From Arthrobacter rhizosphaerae (lineage in GTDB: Bacteria; Actinomycetota; Actinomycetes; Actinomycetales; Micrococcaceae): DNA of 64,000 nt. Shown here piece after piece: positions 45,147-53,421 of the stretch; positions within the stretch are counted from its first letter, which is position 1; each line of letters opens with the position of its first letter. The notes beneath the pieces are model-generated. The model did not search any database and was not told where the DNA came from. It saw only the letters and a program-made list of their open reading frames with translations. The DNA lies in contig NZ_JALLAN010000002.1 of assembly GCF_023062595.1 (NCBI RefSeq), positions 421,558 through 485,557 of the forward strand, written 5' to 3'. The position numbers and the translations under genes were made by a program.

Positions 45147-45252
45147 TTCGCGGGAGGGCAGGAGGAGTGGAGGGCAGGAGGAGCGCAAGGGGAGTGCGTG
45201 AGGGGGAGGGATTGAGGGCAGTGGCGGGCAAAGGGGAGTGTGGTGGTGGACC

Positions 45253-46266
45253 CTACCCCTTCGCTGGCCCAGTGCTGCCCCGGACCTCCAGTTGAGGCTG
45301 GAACGTGCTGGGTGTTGGAGGCGCGTCCGCCTGCTGGATCAATGCACGCATGCTGTGCCATGCCTGCTGGCCAAGCTCGGTAATGGGAACTGCGGCGGTG
45401 GTGAGCGGGGGCGTGGTGTAGCGCGCGAACGGAATATCGTCGAAGCCTGTCACTGAGATGTCTTCGGGAACCCGCACACCCCTCTCGTGGAGCCCGCTCA
45501 GGAGGCCCATCGCGACGAGGTCGTTGAAGGCCAGGACGGCGGTGGCACCGGTCGCCATGACCTTGTCCGCCGCTTCATGCCCGGCTTCAAAGCTTGAGCC
45601 GCCTTCAAGTATCTGCACCTCAATGTCGGGATGGGCCGCGGAGAACGTCTCCAAGCCATGGAGCCGCATGCCGTTTGAAGCACTGCGGGCAGGGCCTGCC
45701 AGGAATGCCAGCCGGGTGTGGCCCAGGCTGACAAGGTGGTCTGCCAGTTCCTGGATCCCTTGGCCATAGTCCACCATGAGGCTGGGTGCCTGGGCTGATT
45801 CAGTGCTGCGGTTGATGAGCACCATTGGGTGGAGCGAGGGAGCAAGCTCCTCCAGTTCGGCGTCACTCATGCGCGGGGCGCAGAGGACCAGTCCATCGCA
45901 GCGGCGCCTTGCCTCTCCCGCCAGGATGGCTTCTTCGCTGGAGACTTCCGAGGAATCGGCGATCAGTACGCGGTAGCCGTCCTGGGCGGCGGCCATGCTA
46001 AGGCCGCGCAGGATGGCTTGGAAGGTGGGGTTGGACAGGTCCGGCACCACGATGCCGATGGTGTCCGTCTTCCCCAGTGCAAGGCTGCGGCCCACAGGAT
46101 TCGGCTGATAGTTCAACTCAGCCGCGGCGGCACGAACGCGCTCAGCGATGGTTGCATCCACCGTGAAGTTGCCGTTCATGACACGCGAAACTGTGGCATG
46201 TGAAACTCCAGCCAGAAGTGCGACGTCGGCTATGCCGATTCGCCGTGTGGTGGATCTCCTGCCCAT
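45253..46266 (-). CDS. LacI-family regulator of the sugar-acid region
   Basis: Repressor of 337 residues. The helix-turn-helix is IGIADVALLAGVSHATVSRV with hinge YQPNPVGRSLALG, followed by the sugar-sensing domain (TIGIVVPDLSNPTFQAILRG; CDGLVLCAPRMSDAELEELA; SVTGFDDIPFARYTTPPLTT). The ATG at 46266 has GAAAGG 6 nt upstream; the open frame extends 20 codons further. It is divergent from the catabolic operon, with an 18-bp LacI operator between. Related operators occur in front of four more units up to 61.5 kb, so it probably controls the whole region. Confidence 0.93.
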   Translation of the reverse strand: MGRRSTTRRIGIADVALLAGVSHATVSRVMNGNFTVDATIAERVRAAAAELNYQPNPVGRSLALGKTDTIGIVVPDLSNPTFQAILRGLSMAAAQDGYRVLIADSSEVSSEEAILAGEARRRCDGLVLCAPRMSDAELEELAPSLHPMVLINRSTESAQAPSLMVDYGQGIQELADHLVSLGHTRLAFLAGPARSASNGMRLHGLETFSAAHPDIEVQILEGGSSFEAGHEAADKVMATGATAVLAFNDLVAMGLLSGLHERGVRVPEDISVTGFDDIPFARYTTPPLTTAAVPITELGQQAWHSMRALIQQADAPPTPSTFQPQLEVRGSTGPAKG

Positions 46267-46356
46267 GGGGCCCCTTTCCGGGAATCTAAGATCCGGGCCG
46301 TTCTGGCTGATGGTTGACGTGACCACCGGAGTCTTGGTACAAAGTTTATAACGGAC

Positions 46357-46374
46357 TGAGAAAACGCTTTCTCA
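46357..46374. promoter_or_regulatory. LacI-type operator, regulon site 1
   Basis: TGAGAAAACGCTTTCTCA, an 18-bp palindrome with 16 of 18 positions symmetric and a central CG, sits between the LacI gene and the catabolic operon, 71 bases before 46445. Confidence 0.75.
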
Positions 46375-46444
46375 TAATTCTTCCCGCATCATCATCGGCC
46401 GTCAAGCGGCCAGGCTTCCTGCCTTTCGAAAGGGGCGCATCCCA

Positions 46445-47884
46445 ATGGTCAACGTTGACACCGCCGATATACCGCCGGCTTCACAAGCGGCGGCACTGGC
46501 GGCAGCCAAGGAGCAAAGGCCGCAGCAAAGGCGCGCGCGGATTGCCTTGATCGGCACCGGCGGGAGATCGGAAATGTACATCCGGGCCATCCTGGGCCCT
46601 CACTCGGATACGGCAGAACTCGTGGCACTATCCGACATGAACCCGGGACGCGTGGACTACTACCAGAAGCTCATAGGAGAACTTGGCGGTACCGGCTCTG
46701 TCGGTTCTTTTGAGCCTTCGCAGCTGACGTCGTTTATCAAGGAAAACGGCATCGACCGTGTCATCGTCACCACCCCTGACTACACCCATGCCGACTACAT
46801 CGTGGAGGCGCTCCAGGCGGGTGCCGACGTCGTCGTCGAAAAACCCCTCACGATCGACGCCGATGGCTGCCGCCGCATCACCGCTGCGGTGGCGGCAACC
46901 GGCCGCAATGTCGTGGTCACCTTCAATTACCGCTATTCGCCACGCAACAGCGCCCTGAAGGAAATCATCCAGAGTGGCGTGATCGGAAAGGTGACGTCCG
47001 TCGACTTCAGCTGGGTGCTGGATACGGTCCACGGTGCGGACTACTTCCGCCGCTGGCACCGGGAGAAGAAGAACTCCGGCGGCCTGCTGATCCACAAGGC
47101 GTCGCACCACTTTGACCTCGTGAACTGGTGGATCGACGACGTCCCGGAGCGCGTTTTTGCTTCGGGCGGACTCAAATTCTATGGGGACAAGAACGCGGCC
47201 GATCGCGGGCTGGGTGCGCGTCCTGAACGCGGCACCCTTGACGCGCAGGATGCCGACGGCGGAGCGAACGATCCGTTTGTCCTGGATCTTCGCGACGACG
47301 AGAAACTGCGCGAGCTGTACTACGAGAATGAGCACTACGACGGCTACCGCCGCGACCAGGACGTCTTCACAGCAGGGATCACCATCGAGGACAACCTCGC
47401 CTTGATCGTTGATTACCAGGGTGGCCCCACGCTCAGCTACTCCCTGAACGCACACAGCCCCTGGGAGGGCTACCGCGTGGCGGTGAACGGTACCGAAGGC
47501 CGTGCGGAACTGGAAGTGGTGGAGCGTGCAGCTGTCGTCAGCAGCACCGATAAGAAAACCGTAGTGGATCCGAGCGCGACGCCAGTGGAGGAGGACGACG
47601 CCGTTCGCCGCAACGGAGAGCGCCTGGTGGTCCAGCGGCACTGGGAAGCCGCATATGAAGTGCCCATCATCAACGGTGAGGGCGGCCATGGCGGGGGAGA
47701 CATCCTGCTTCTGTCGGACCTGTTCAATGGACCTGGCGAAGATCCGCTGGGACGTCCTTCCGGTTATCTGGACGGCCTGCGGTCGGTCTCGGTGGGCATT
47801 GCGGGAAACCTGTCCCTTGAGTCCTCATTGCCGGTGCGCATCGAGGACCTGGACCTCGGCGTCAATCTGCGACGTCAGCCATGA
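46445..47884 (+). CDS. Gfo/Idh/MocA-family oxidoreductase, first gene of the sugar-acid operon
   Basis: NAD(P)-dependent dehydrogenase of 479 residues. The Rossmann fold starts ARIALIGTGGRSEMYIRAIL, the conserved lysine is in VVVEKPLTIDADGC, and the C-terminal sugar domain has HREKKNSGGLLIHKASHHFD with the catalytic His region. It is longer than the usual 330-400 because of insertions around 240-290. GAAAGGGG lies upstream of the ATG. Its stop overlaps the epimerase start by ATGA. It would oxidise a glycoside or hexose(-derivative); the exact substrate is unknown. Confidence 0.9.
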   Translation: MVNVDTADIPPASQAAALAAAKEQRPQQRRARIALIGTGGRSEMYIRAILGPHSDTAELVALSDMNPGRVDYYQKLIGELGGTGSVGSFEPSQLTSFIKENGIDRVIVTTPDYTHADYIVEALQAGADVVVEKPLTIDADGCRRITAAVAATGRNVVVTFNYRYSPRNSALKEIIQSGVIGKVTSVDFSWVLDTVHGADYFRRWHREKKNSGGLLIHKASHHFDLVNWWIDDVPERVFASGGLKFYGDKNAADRGLGARPERGTLDAQDADGGANDPFVLDLRDDEKLRELYYENEHYDGYRRDQDVFTAGITIEDNLALIVDYQGGPTLSYSLNAHSPWEGYRVAVNGTEGRAELEVVERAAVVSSTDKKTVVDPSATPVEEDDAVRRNGERLVVQRHWEAAYEVPIINGEGGHGGGDILLLSDLFNGPGEDPLGRPSGYLDGLRSVSVGIAGNLSLESSLPVRIEDLDLGVNLRRQP

Positions 47885-48903
47885 GGATCCTTGTCACGGG
47901 AGGCTCGGGAAGGCTGGGGCGAAGCGTCGTGGCAGGCCTCGCCGCAGCCGGCCACCGGATTATCTCAGTGGACCGCGACGCCGTTCCCTCCGCCCAGCTG
48001 CCTTCAAACGTCGAGCAGGAAACTGCCGACCTCCTCGCCCCGGGAGAAGCGCGCCGGATCATCAGCGCAACCCTGCCCGACGCCGTCGTCCACCTTGCGG
48101 CTATTGCCGTACCGTTCAGCGCTCCTGAGGACGTTATCTTCACCACCAATACACGGCTCGCTTTCGCCGTCATGAGCGCCGCTACGGAGCTTGGGGTGCG
48201 CAAGATTGTCACAGCCAGCAGCCCCACCGTACTGGGCTACGGCTCGCCCGCAGGCTGGCTGCCTGAGCGGTTCCCCGTGGACGAGGAAACGGTGCCGCGG
48301 CCCTGGAATGCCTATGCATTGTCCAAACTGATCGCCGAGCAGACCGTCGAGATGTTCGCCGCTGCCCAGGGCGAGAAGATCCGGTATGCGGCTTTCCGGC
48401 CCTGCTACGTTATTTCGCCCGAGGAATGGCAAGGAGCACCTACGCAGCAAGGCCATACAGTCCGGGAGCGGCTGGAAGATCCTGCCTTGTCCGCTCCCGC
48501 CTTGTTCAATTACGTGGATGCCCGGGACGTAGCCGACTTCCTGGATGTTCTCCTCGGCAAAATTGATTCCATCCCCAACGGCCAAACGTTCTTTGTGGGC
48601 GCAGCGGATGCGCTGGCCACGGAGCCCCTCGCCGCGCTGATGCCGGAATTCCTGCCAGGCAGCAGCGAAGCAGCGAGCGGCCTGACGGGAACCAGCCCGG
48701 CCTTCTCCATCGCCAAGGCACGCGAACTGCTCGGCTGGGAGCCACGCCGAAGCTGGCGGACCGAACTCAGTCCGGCACTTGGTTACGAGCCACCAGTTGC
48801 TGAACAAGTCAGTGCTGAACCACTCGTCAATGCCGAACCAACACATCCGGAAGGTACCGCGGCCCTCATAACGGCCGGGACCGGATCCAAGGAGAACAAG
48901 TGA
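47881..48903 (+). CDS. NAD-dependent epimerase/dehydratase-family protein, possible uronate dehydrogenase
   Basis: Extended short-chain dehydrogenase of 340 residues. The dinucleotide motif is RILVTGGSGRLGRSVVAGLA, followed by VVHLAAIAVPF and the catalytic YALSK (Tyr and Lys) near residue 145. Its place beside KdgD-type and aldehyde dehydrogenase genes suggests a uronate dehydrogenase (uronate to aldarolactone), but other members of the family are epimerases, so this is inference. The C-terminal 40 residues are Glu/Ala/Thr-rich and may be disordered. It overlaps both neighbours by 4 bases. Confidence 0.82.
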   Translation: MRILVTGGSGRLGRSVVAGLAAAGHRIISVDRDAVPSAQLPSNVEQETADLLAPGEARRIISATLPDAVVHLAAIAVPFSAPEDVIFTTNTRLAFAVMSAATELGVRKIVTASSPTVLGYGSPAGWLPERFPVDEETVPRPWNAYALSKLIAEQTVEMFAAAQGEKIRYAAFRPCYVISPEEWQGAPTQQGHTVRERLEDPALSAPALFNYVDARDVADFLDVLLGKIDSIPNGQTFFVGAADALATEPLAALMPEFLPGSSEAASGLTGTSPAFSIAKARELLGWEPRRSWRTELSPALGYEPPVAEQVSAEPLVNAEPTHPEGTAALITAGTGSKENK

Positions 48904-49805
48904 AATTCGACGGCGTCCTATTCTTCCCGGTGACACCCTTCACTCCCGAGGGTGATGTCGATGTGGCCATCCTCAAGGAGCACATCACCTCCCGGCTGCC
49001 ATTCGGACCGGGTGGCGTTTTTCCGGCCTGCGGCACGGGGGAGTTCCACGCCCTCAGTATCGAAGAAGTCCGCACTGTAGTTACCGCCGCTGTGGAGGCC
49101 GTCGCCGGGCGGGTACCGGTTGTGGCCGGGGCCGGCGGACCGCTGGGTCATGCTCTGGCGGCTGCCCGGGCCGCGGAGGAAGCGGGAGCCGATGCTCTCT
49201 TGGTTCTTCCGCCATACCTCGTGACAGGTCCCAGCGCCGGATTGGTGGCCTACATCGAGGCGGTGGCTGACGCCAGTAGCCTGCCTGTCATCGTCTACCA
49301 CCGGGGCAATGCCCAGTACACGGCGGAATCCATGACCCGCCTCGCGGCAAACCCCAAGGTGATCGGCTTCAAGGACGGGCTGGGGGATGTGGGGCTCGCC
49401 CAGGAAATCGTCTCCGCCATCAACGCCACCGGACGCAGCGACTTTGCTCTGTTCAACGGCCTGCTGACAGCCGAACTGAGCCAAGGCGCCTACCGAGGCC
49501 TCGGCATCCCTCTGTATTCCTCTGCAGCTTTTGCGATGGCTCCTGAGATTGCCAAGGCATACTACGACGCCTACATGTCCGGCGACGAGGTCCGGCGCAA
49601 CGCCCTGCTGGAAGGTTTCTACGCACCGCTGGTCCGGCTTCGTGACCAGACCCCCGGTTTCGGCGTTTCGCTGATCAAGGCCGGGCTCCGCCTGGGCGGG
49701 CTGCCCGTGGGCTCGGTACGTCCACCGCTGGTAGACCCCAGCGAGGATCAGTTGCTGCAGCTGAAGGCCATCCTGGCCAAAGGCTACGAGCTGGCAGGGC
49801 AATGA
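48900..49805 (+). CDS. kdgD: 5-dehydro-4-deoxyglucarate dehydratase
   Basis: Class I aldolase-fold lyase of the DHDPS family, 301 residues. It decarboxylates and dehydrates 5-keto-4-deoxyglucarate to 2,5-dioxopentanoate. Visible are the N-terminal GVLFFPVTPFTPEGDVDVAI, the phosphate/substrate loop region ACGTGEFHALS, Tyr in VIVYHRGNAQYTAE and the Schiff-base Lys in KVIGFKDGLGDVGL. The GTG start overlaps the previous stop (GTGA). It is the key enzyme that marks this operon as an oxidative sugar-acid pathway. Confidence 0.92.
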   Translation: MKFDGVLFFPVTPFTPEGDVDVAILKEHITSRLPFGPGGVFPACGTGEFHALSIEEVRTVVTAAVEAVAGRVPVVAGAGGPLGHALAAARAAEEAGADALLVLPPYLVTGPSAGLVAYIEAVADASSLPVIVYHRGNAQYTAESMTRLAANPKVIGFKDGLGDVGLAQEIVSAINATGRSDFALFNGLLTAELSQGAYRGLGIPLYSSAAFAMAPEIAKAYYDAYMSGDEVRRNALLEGFYAPLVRLRDQTPGFGVSLIKAGLRLGGLPVGSVRPPLVDPSEDQLLQLKAILAKGYELAGQ

Positions 49806-50962
49806 CTGCTGGACGGGCAATGACCAGCAGGATCACGGGGCTCTCCGCCCGGCTGCTGACTGTCCCGCTGCGGCGGAGCTGGGGTCCGGACGCTCCGGAA
49901 AACCATGTGATCGTTACGGAAATCAGGACGGACGACGGCGGGGTGGGGCAAGGCTTTTCGTGGACCCCCACCATCGGTCCAGAGGCGGTGAAGGCACTGC
50001 TTGAGTTCGATATCGCACCGTTCGTCACCGGGCTCGAGGCCAACCCGGAGCTTGTGTGGGACCAGTTGTGGAGGAGGCTGCATGAAGCCGGCAGCGGAGG
50101 CCTGACCACCATTGCGATGGCTGGCGTGGACCTGGCCCTGTGGGACCTGCAGGCCCGGCGCGCGGGGTCTTCGGTGACAGGACTGCTCGGCCGGCGTCAG
50201 GAGTCAGTGGAGGTGTATGGCTCCGGAGTTAACCTGCACTACACCCTGGACGAACTGGTGGGGCAGGTCCAGCGCTGGGTGGCGGCAGGCCACAAGGCTG
50301 TGAAGATCAAAGTGGGGAAGGCTGATATCCGGGAAGACGCGGAGCGCGTGGCCGCAGTGCGTTCTGTACTGGGGCCTGACCGGAAACTCATGATTGACGC
50401 CAATCAGCGATGGGATCTTCCCACAACGTTCAGGGCTCTGGATGTGCTGGCAGGCTACGGGCTGGAATGGCTGGAAGAACCCATTCGGGCGGACGATCTC
50501 TGGGCCTACCGCAGGCTGCGGAAGCACTCACCCGTTCCCATCGCACTGGGAGAAAACCTCCACACTATCTACCGCTTCCGTGACTTCATCGAAGCGGAGG
50601 CGGTGGATATCATCCAGCCCAACATCGTGCGGGTTGGCGGAATCACGCCCTTCCGTCGGATCGTTGAATTGGCCCGAACCAACAGCATCAAGCTGATGCC
50701 TCACTTGCTTCCTGAGTTGTCCGGGCAGCTGGCGCTCACCATGGCCGAACCCACCCTCGTCGAGGACGTGGAGGACGCCTCCTTTGAACAACTCGGCGTG
50801 CTGGACGGACCGTCGCCCATCCGCATCACCAACAGCCTCCTCACCGTCACAGACCAGCCCGGGCTCGGCCTCAGCTTCATGGAAAAGCCCGCGTTCATGG
50901 AAAAGCCCGCGTTCACGGAACGCCCCGCGTTCGGGGAACAGCCCTCGTTGCTTTTGCCCTGA
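49802..50962 (+). CDS. Enolase-superfamily sugar-acid dehydratase or cycloisomerase (MR/MLE)
   Basis: Mandelate-racemase/muconate-lactonizing-type enzyme of 386 residues. The N-terminal cap domain is followed by the barrel with the base Lys pair in AVKIKVGKADIREDA, metal ligands in KLMIDANQRW, LEWLEEPI and ALGENLHT, and His in IKLMPHLLPELS. It could be an aldarate dehydratase or a Gci-type aldarolactone cycloisomerase, both of which give 5-keto-4-deoxyglucarate for KdgD. The C-terminus carries an odd 18-bp tandem repeat (four MEKPAF-like units). ATG overlaps the kdgD stop by 4 bases. Confidence 0.87.
   Translation: MTAGRAMTSRITGLSARLLTVPLRRSWGPDAPENHVIVTEIRTDDGGVGQGFSWTPTIGPEAVKALLEFDIAPFVTGLEANPELVWDQLWRRLHEAGSGGLTTIAMAGVDLALWDLQARRAGSSVTGLLGRRQESVEVYGSGVNLHYTLDELVGQVQRWVAAGHKAVKIKVGKADIREDAERVAAVRSVLGPDRKLMIDANQRWDLPTTFRALDVLAGYGLEWLEEPIRADDLWAYRRLRKHSPVPIALGENLHTIYRFRDFIEAEAVDIIQPNIVRVGGITPFRRIVELARTNSIKLMPHLLPELSGQLALTMAEPTLVEDVEDASFEQLGVLDGPSPIRITNSLLTVTDQPGLGLSFMEKPAFMEKPAFTERPAFGEQPSLLLP
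50879..50950 (+). repeat. 18-bp tandem repeat at the 3' end of the enolase-superfamily gene
   Basis: Four units of 18 bp, the first two identical (ATGGAAAAGCCCGCGTTC), the others with 3 and about 7 changes, encode MEKPAF, MEKPAF, TERPAF and GEQPSL. They extend the protein beyond the normal barrel end. Confidence 0.9.
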
Positions 50963-51032
50963 ACCGGCAGGCCCTTCGTTCCACCGCTCATTTGCCGGCA
51001 CCGCACTATCAATCGCAGAACAGGATCAAACA

Positions 51033-52505
51033 GTGACAACAGCAACTCTTGACCTTACGGAACTGACCGGGGCGGCCACTCGGGCCGCCAAAGAGTCCGC
51101 TAAAGCGAGCGATGCACAGCGCGCGTCCTGGCTGACCGCCGTCGCCGATGCCCTCGATGCGAACGCGGCTGAACTGGTTTCCGTTGCAAACGAGGAGACC
51201 AACCTGGGCCAAACAAGGCTCACGGGAGAAGTGGCGCGCACTTCGGGCCAGCTGCGTTTGTTCGCCACGGTGATCACGGAGGGTTCTTACCTCGAAGCCG
51301 TCATTGACCACTCCGATCCCACAGCCACTCCGCCCCGTCCCGATCTTCGGCGGATGTTGCAACCCATCGGCCCGGTGGCGGTGTTCTCGGCGTCGAACTT
51401 CCCGTTCGCTTTCTCCGTGGCGGGCGGCGATACGGCCTCCGCCTTGGCGGTAGGCAGCTCTGTGATCGTCAAGGCCCACTCCGGCCACCTCAAGTTGTCG
51501 TTGCGGACGGCGGAAATCGTGACGGAGGCTTTGAAGGCGGCGGGCGCGCCCGAGGGCCTCTTTGCGCTTGTCAGCGGACGCGAAGTGGGTACTGCGCTGG
51601 TTCAAGACCCGGCGATTAAGGCCGTGGGCTTCACTGGCTCCATCCCGGGCGGCCGAGCCCTGTTCGACCTCGCCACGTCGAGGCCGGACCCCATCCCGTT
51701 CTACGGAGAACTGGGAAGCCTGAACCCCGTTGTCATCACCGCCCAAGCCCTTGAAGCCCGGTCCCGGCAACTGGCCACCGGACTTGCCGCCTCCTTCACC
51801 ATGGGCGCCGGGCAGTTCTGCACCAAGCCCGGACTCGTGTTCATTCCGGCTGGTACAGATTTCGGTTCCGATCTTGCTCAGGCCGTTGCCGGCACACCGG
51901 CTTCCCCCATGCTCACGGAACGCATCGCCGCTGCCTACCCTGAAGGCCTCCGCAGCGTTGCGAAACTTCCCAAGGTCTCCGTCCTCAGCGGCTCTGTGGA
52001 GCAGAATGCCGAGGTCGACGGGGCAGCGCCGGTAGTCTTCTCGACGACGGCTGCGAACGCTATGGATCACCCGGCTGAATTGCTCGAAGAATGCTTCGGA
52101 CCCACCACCATGCTGATCGAGTACAGCAGCGACGAGGAGCTCGCCGCGGTTCTGGCCAAGGTGCCCGGCAGCCTGACGGCCACTCTTCATGCCCAGCCGG
52201 GGGAGGACGTTGCCGGACTCGTGGATCAGTTGTCCACCCTTGCAGGCAGGGTGCTTTTCGCAGGTTGGCCCACCGGCGTCGCGGTCAACTGGGCCCAGCA
52301 GCACGGCGGTCCGTACCCCGCAACCACATCGCTTTTCACATCGGTGGGGGCGACGGCGGTACGCCGCTTCCAGCGGCCAGTGGCCTACCAGGATGCTCCT
52401 GAGGCCCTGCTCCACCCGGCGTTGCGGGAGGACAACCCTCTGAATATTCCGCGGCGCGTGGATGGCAAGCTGGTTATTTCTGGTTCGCGCGGATCCAGGG
52501 ATTGA
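51033..52505 (+). CDS. 2-oxoglutarate semialdehyde dehydrogenase (aldehyde dehydrogenase superfamily)
   Basis: Oxidises 2,5-dioxopentanoate to 2-oxoglutarate with NAD(P), the last step before the TCA cycle. The 490-residue enzyme has the cofactor region GPVAVFSASNFPFAFSVAGG and KAHSGHLKLS, the catalytic Glu in PFYGELGSLNP and the catalytic Cys in MGAGQFCTKPGLV. The shape (FCTKPG with long N-terminal helices) is the KGSADH subgroup. GTG at 51033 has AGGA upstream; it is separated from the previous gene by 70 bases. The last 32 bases overlap a convergent small gene. Confidence 0.92.
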   Translation: MTTATLDLTELTGAATRAAKESAKASDAQRASWLTAVADALDANAAELVSVANEETNLGQTRLTGEVARTSGQLRLFATVITEGSYLEAVIDHSDPTATPPRPDLRRMLQPIGPVAVFSASNFPFAFSVAGGDTASALAVGSSVIVKAHSGHLKLSLRTAEIVTEALKAAGAPEGLFALVSGREVGTALVQDPAIKAVGFTGSIPGGRALFDLATSRPDPIPFYGELGSLNPVVITAQALEARSRQLATGLAASFTMGAGQFCTKPGLVFIPAGTDFGSDLAQAVAGTPASPMLTERIAAAYPEGLRSVAKLPKVSVLSGSVEQNAEVDGAAPVVFSTTAANAMDHPAELLEECFGPTTMLIEYSSDEELAAVLAKVPGSLTATLHAQPGEDVAGLVDQLSTLAGRVLFAGWPTGVAVNWAQQHGGPYPATTSLFTSVGATAVRRFQRPVAYQDAPEALLHPALREDNPLNIPRRVDGKLVISGSRGSRD

Positions 52506-52665
52506 TGGTTTCTCCAAGCCAGCCCGGCGATTGGCCTAGCCGGAAGTCAGGGCTGGGAAGTTTCCCTCGGTTCATCCAGACCCGGATCAGCCCGATGTCC
52601 TGCCCGGTGGCTGCTGCTATCTCTGCGTAGCCCAACAGCGGGACCTCGGGATTGTCTTCCGGCAT
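52474..52665 (-). CDS. Small helix-turn-helix-like protein
   Basis: Protein of 63 residues resembling MerR/AlpA-type DNA-binding domains: LLGYAEIAAATGQDIGLIRV, then WMNRGKLPSPDFRLGQSPGW, with a conserved Trp and Pro pattern typical of excisionase-like helix-turn-helix proteins, and WIRANQK at the end. It overlaps the aldehyde dehydrogenase 3' end by 32 bases on the opposite strand. Function not known; it may be a small regulator. Confidence 0.65.
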   Translation of the reverse strand: MPEDNPEVPLLGYAEIAAATGQDIGLIRVWMNRGKLPSPDFRLGQSPGWLGETINPWIRANQK

Positions 52666-52718
52666 GTTCGCAGTCTACGCGCAGCAGGCTAGAAGCGTCT
52701 GTGGCGAACGTACGCCGG

Positions 52719-52838
52719 TCAGTACATAACTACAGGATCCGAGTCGTCATCGGCGTCCACCCAGGCGGCAAAATCTGAATAGGACATGAAGGAGTAGTAA
52801 TCACAGAAGCGCTGTGTCGCCTTTTCAGGCTTGCTCAT
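52719..52838 (-). CDS. Very small acidic protein (39 residues)
   Basis: An ATG at 52838 with AAGGAGC immediately upstream (spacing 1-6 nt depending on how it is read) opens a 39-codon frame: MSKPEKATQRFCDYYSFMSY, then an acidic end with AAWVDADDDSDPVVMY. It is too short for usual gene calling, but the strong ribosome site and biased composition (Asp run, Tyr pairs) argue for a real gene. I recognise no family. A palindrome at 52918-52933 lies upstream. Confidence 0.5.
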   Translation of the reverse strand: MSKPEKATQRFCDYYSFMSYSDFAAWVDADDDSDPVVMY

Positions 52839-52917
52839 GCTCCTTACCGATTCCTTCTACCTGGTGTGGTTTTTACACCAATATTGTAATGCCGCGTAAC
52901 AGGTCCATTGATGACAA

Positions 52918-52933
52918 ATAACAAGGTTGTTAT
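52918..52933. promoter_or_regulatory. 16-bp palindrome, possible operator
   Basis: ATAACAAGGTTGTTAT has two perfect 7-bp arms (ATAACAA and TTGTTAT) around GG. It lies in the A/T-rich gap between the divergent 39-residue gene and the gene at 53083, 80 bases before the first. Confidence 0.4.
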
Positions 52934-53082
52934 GCGTTCGAGACCTCCTTTCGGCACCCGAGACCTGGCCGCAACTGCAGTCCCGGCCCGACACAGAAAA
53001 ATCATGTGGCGGAAATGAGGCAGCAACGTCGGTACGCGATGCTGATGGAACCTAGTGATGCGGCTTCAGGGGAGGAATGACT

Positions 53083-53376
53083 ATGGCAGGGCAGGGGAAA
53101 GTGCGTATCCGGGACTGCGCCGAGCTCTCAGCAGGTGATGACATCGAGGCGTGGCATAAAGGCAGGTTGTTCCATCGTGGCCGGGTGACGAGAGTCCTTC
53201 CGTCCACCGGGCTTTTCTGGATGGAAGACCCCACATCGGGAGCGCGGCGCCTGCTGGATGTGGAGGCGCTGGACGTAGTACTGGCTGATCCGCCCAAGGC
53301 CCAGGCCGCACCCGGCCCGCAGCGCGTGGAGCAGCCAAACGTGGATCCGAACCATGTCTGGTTCTCGTCAGCGTAG
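53083..53376 (+). CDS. Hypothetical protein of 97 residues
   Basis: Small cytosolic protein with a beta-rich core (KVRIRDCAELSAGDDIEAWH; GRVTRVLPSTGLFWMEDPTS; GARRLLDVEALDVVLADPPK) and a Pro/Gln-rich end. The core looks like a small SH3- or tudor-like barrel, but I cannot name a family. GGGGAGGA lies 7 nt before the ATG at 53083; another ATG two codons earlier is closer than usual to that site. It converges on the M24-like gene. Confidence 0.7.
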   Translation: MAGQGKVRIRDCAELSAGDDIEAWHKGRLFHRGRVTRVLPSTGLFWMEDPTSGARRLLDVEALDVVLADPPKAQAAPGPQRVEQPNVDPNHVWFSSA

Positions 53377-53421
53377 GGCGGCGGGTTATGCCTCTCCGCT
53401 TCAGTCAGCAGTTGCTGGATC

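Noticed and set aside
46628..47689. 353-codon open frame opposite the first dehydrogenase of the sugar-acid operon
   Set aside because: An antisense shadow of the real gene, caused by high third-position G+C. It has no recognisable motif.
48004..48936. 310-codon open frame opposite the epimerase gene
   Set aside because: An antisense shadow. The plus strand has the TGGSGRLG and YALSK motifs.
51009..52517. 502-codon open frame opposite the aldehyde dehydrogenase
   Set aside because: It is an antisense shadow: no family pattern and an Arg/Gly-rich composition, while the plus-strand frame has all catalytic motifs.
52844..53026. 60-codon minus-strand frame in the gap before 53083
   Set aside because: No ribosome site, odd composition, and it crosses the palindrome and the likely promoters.
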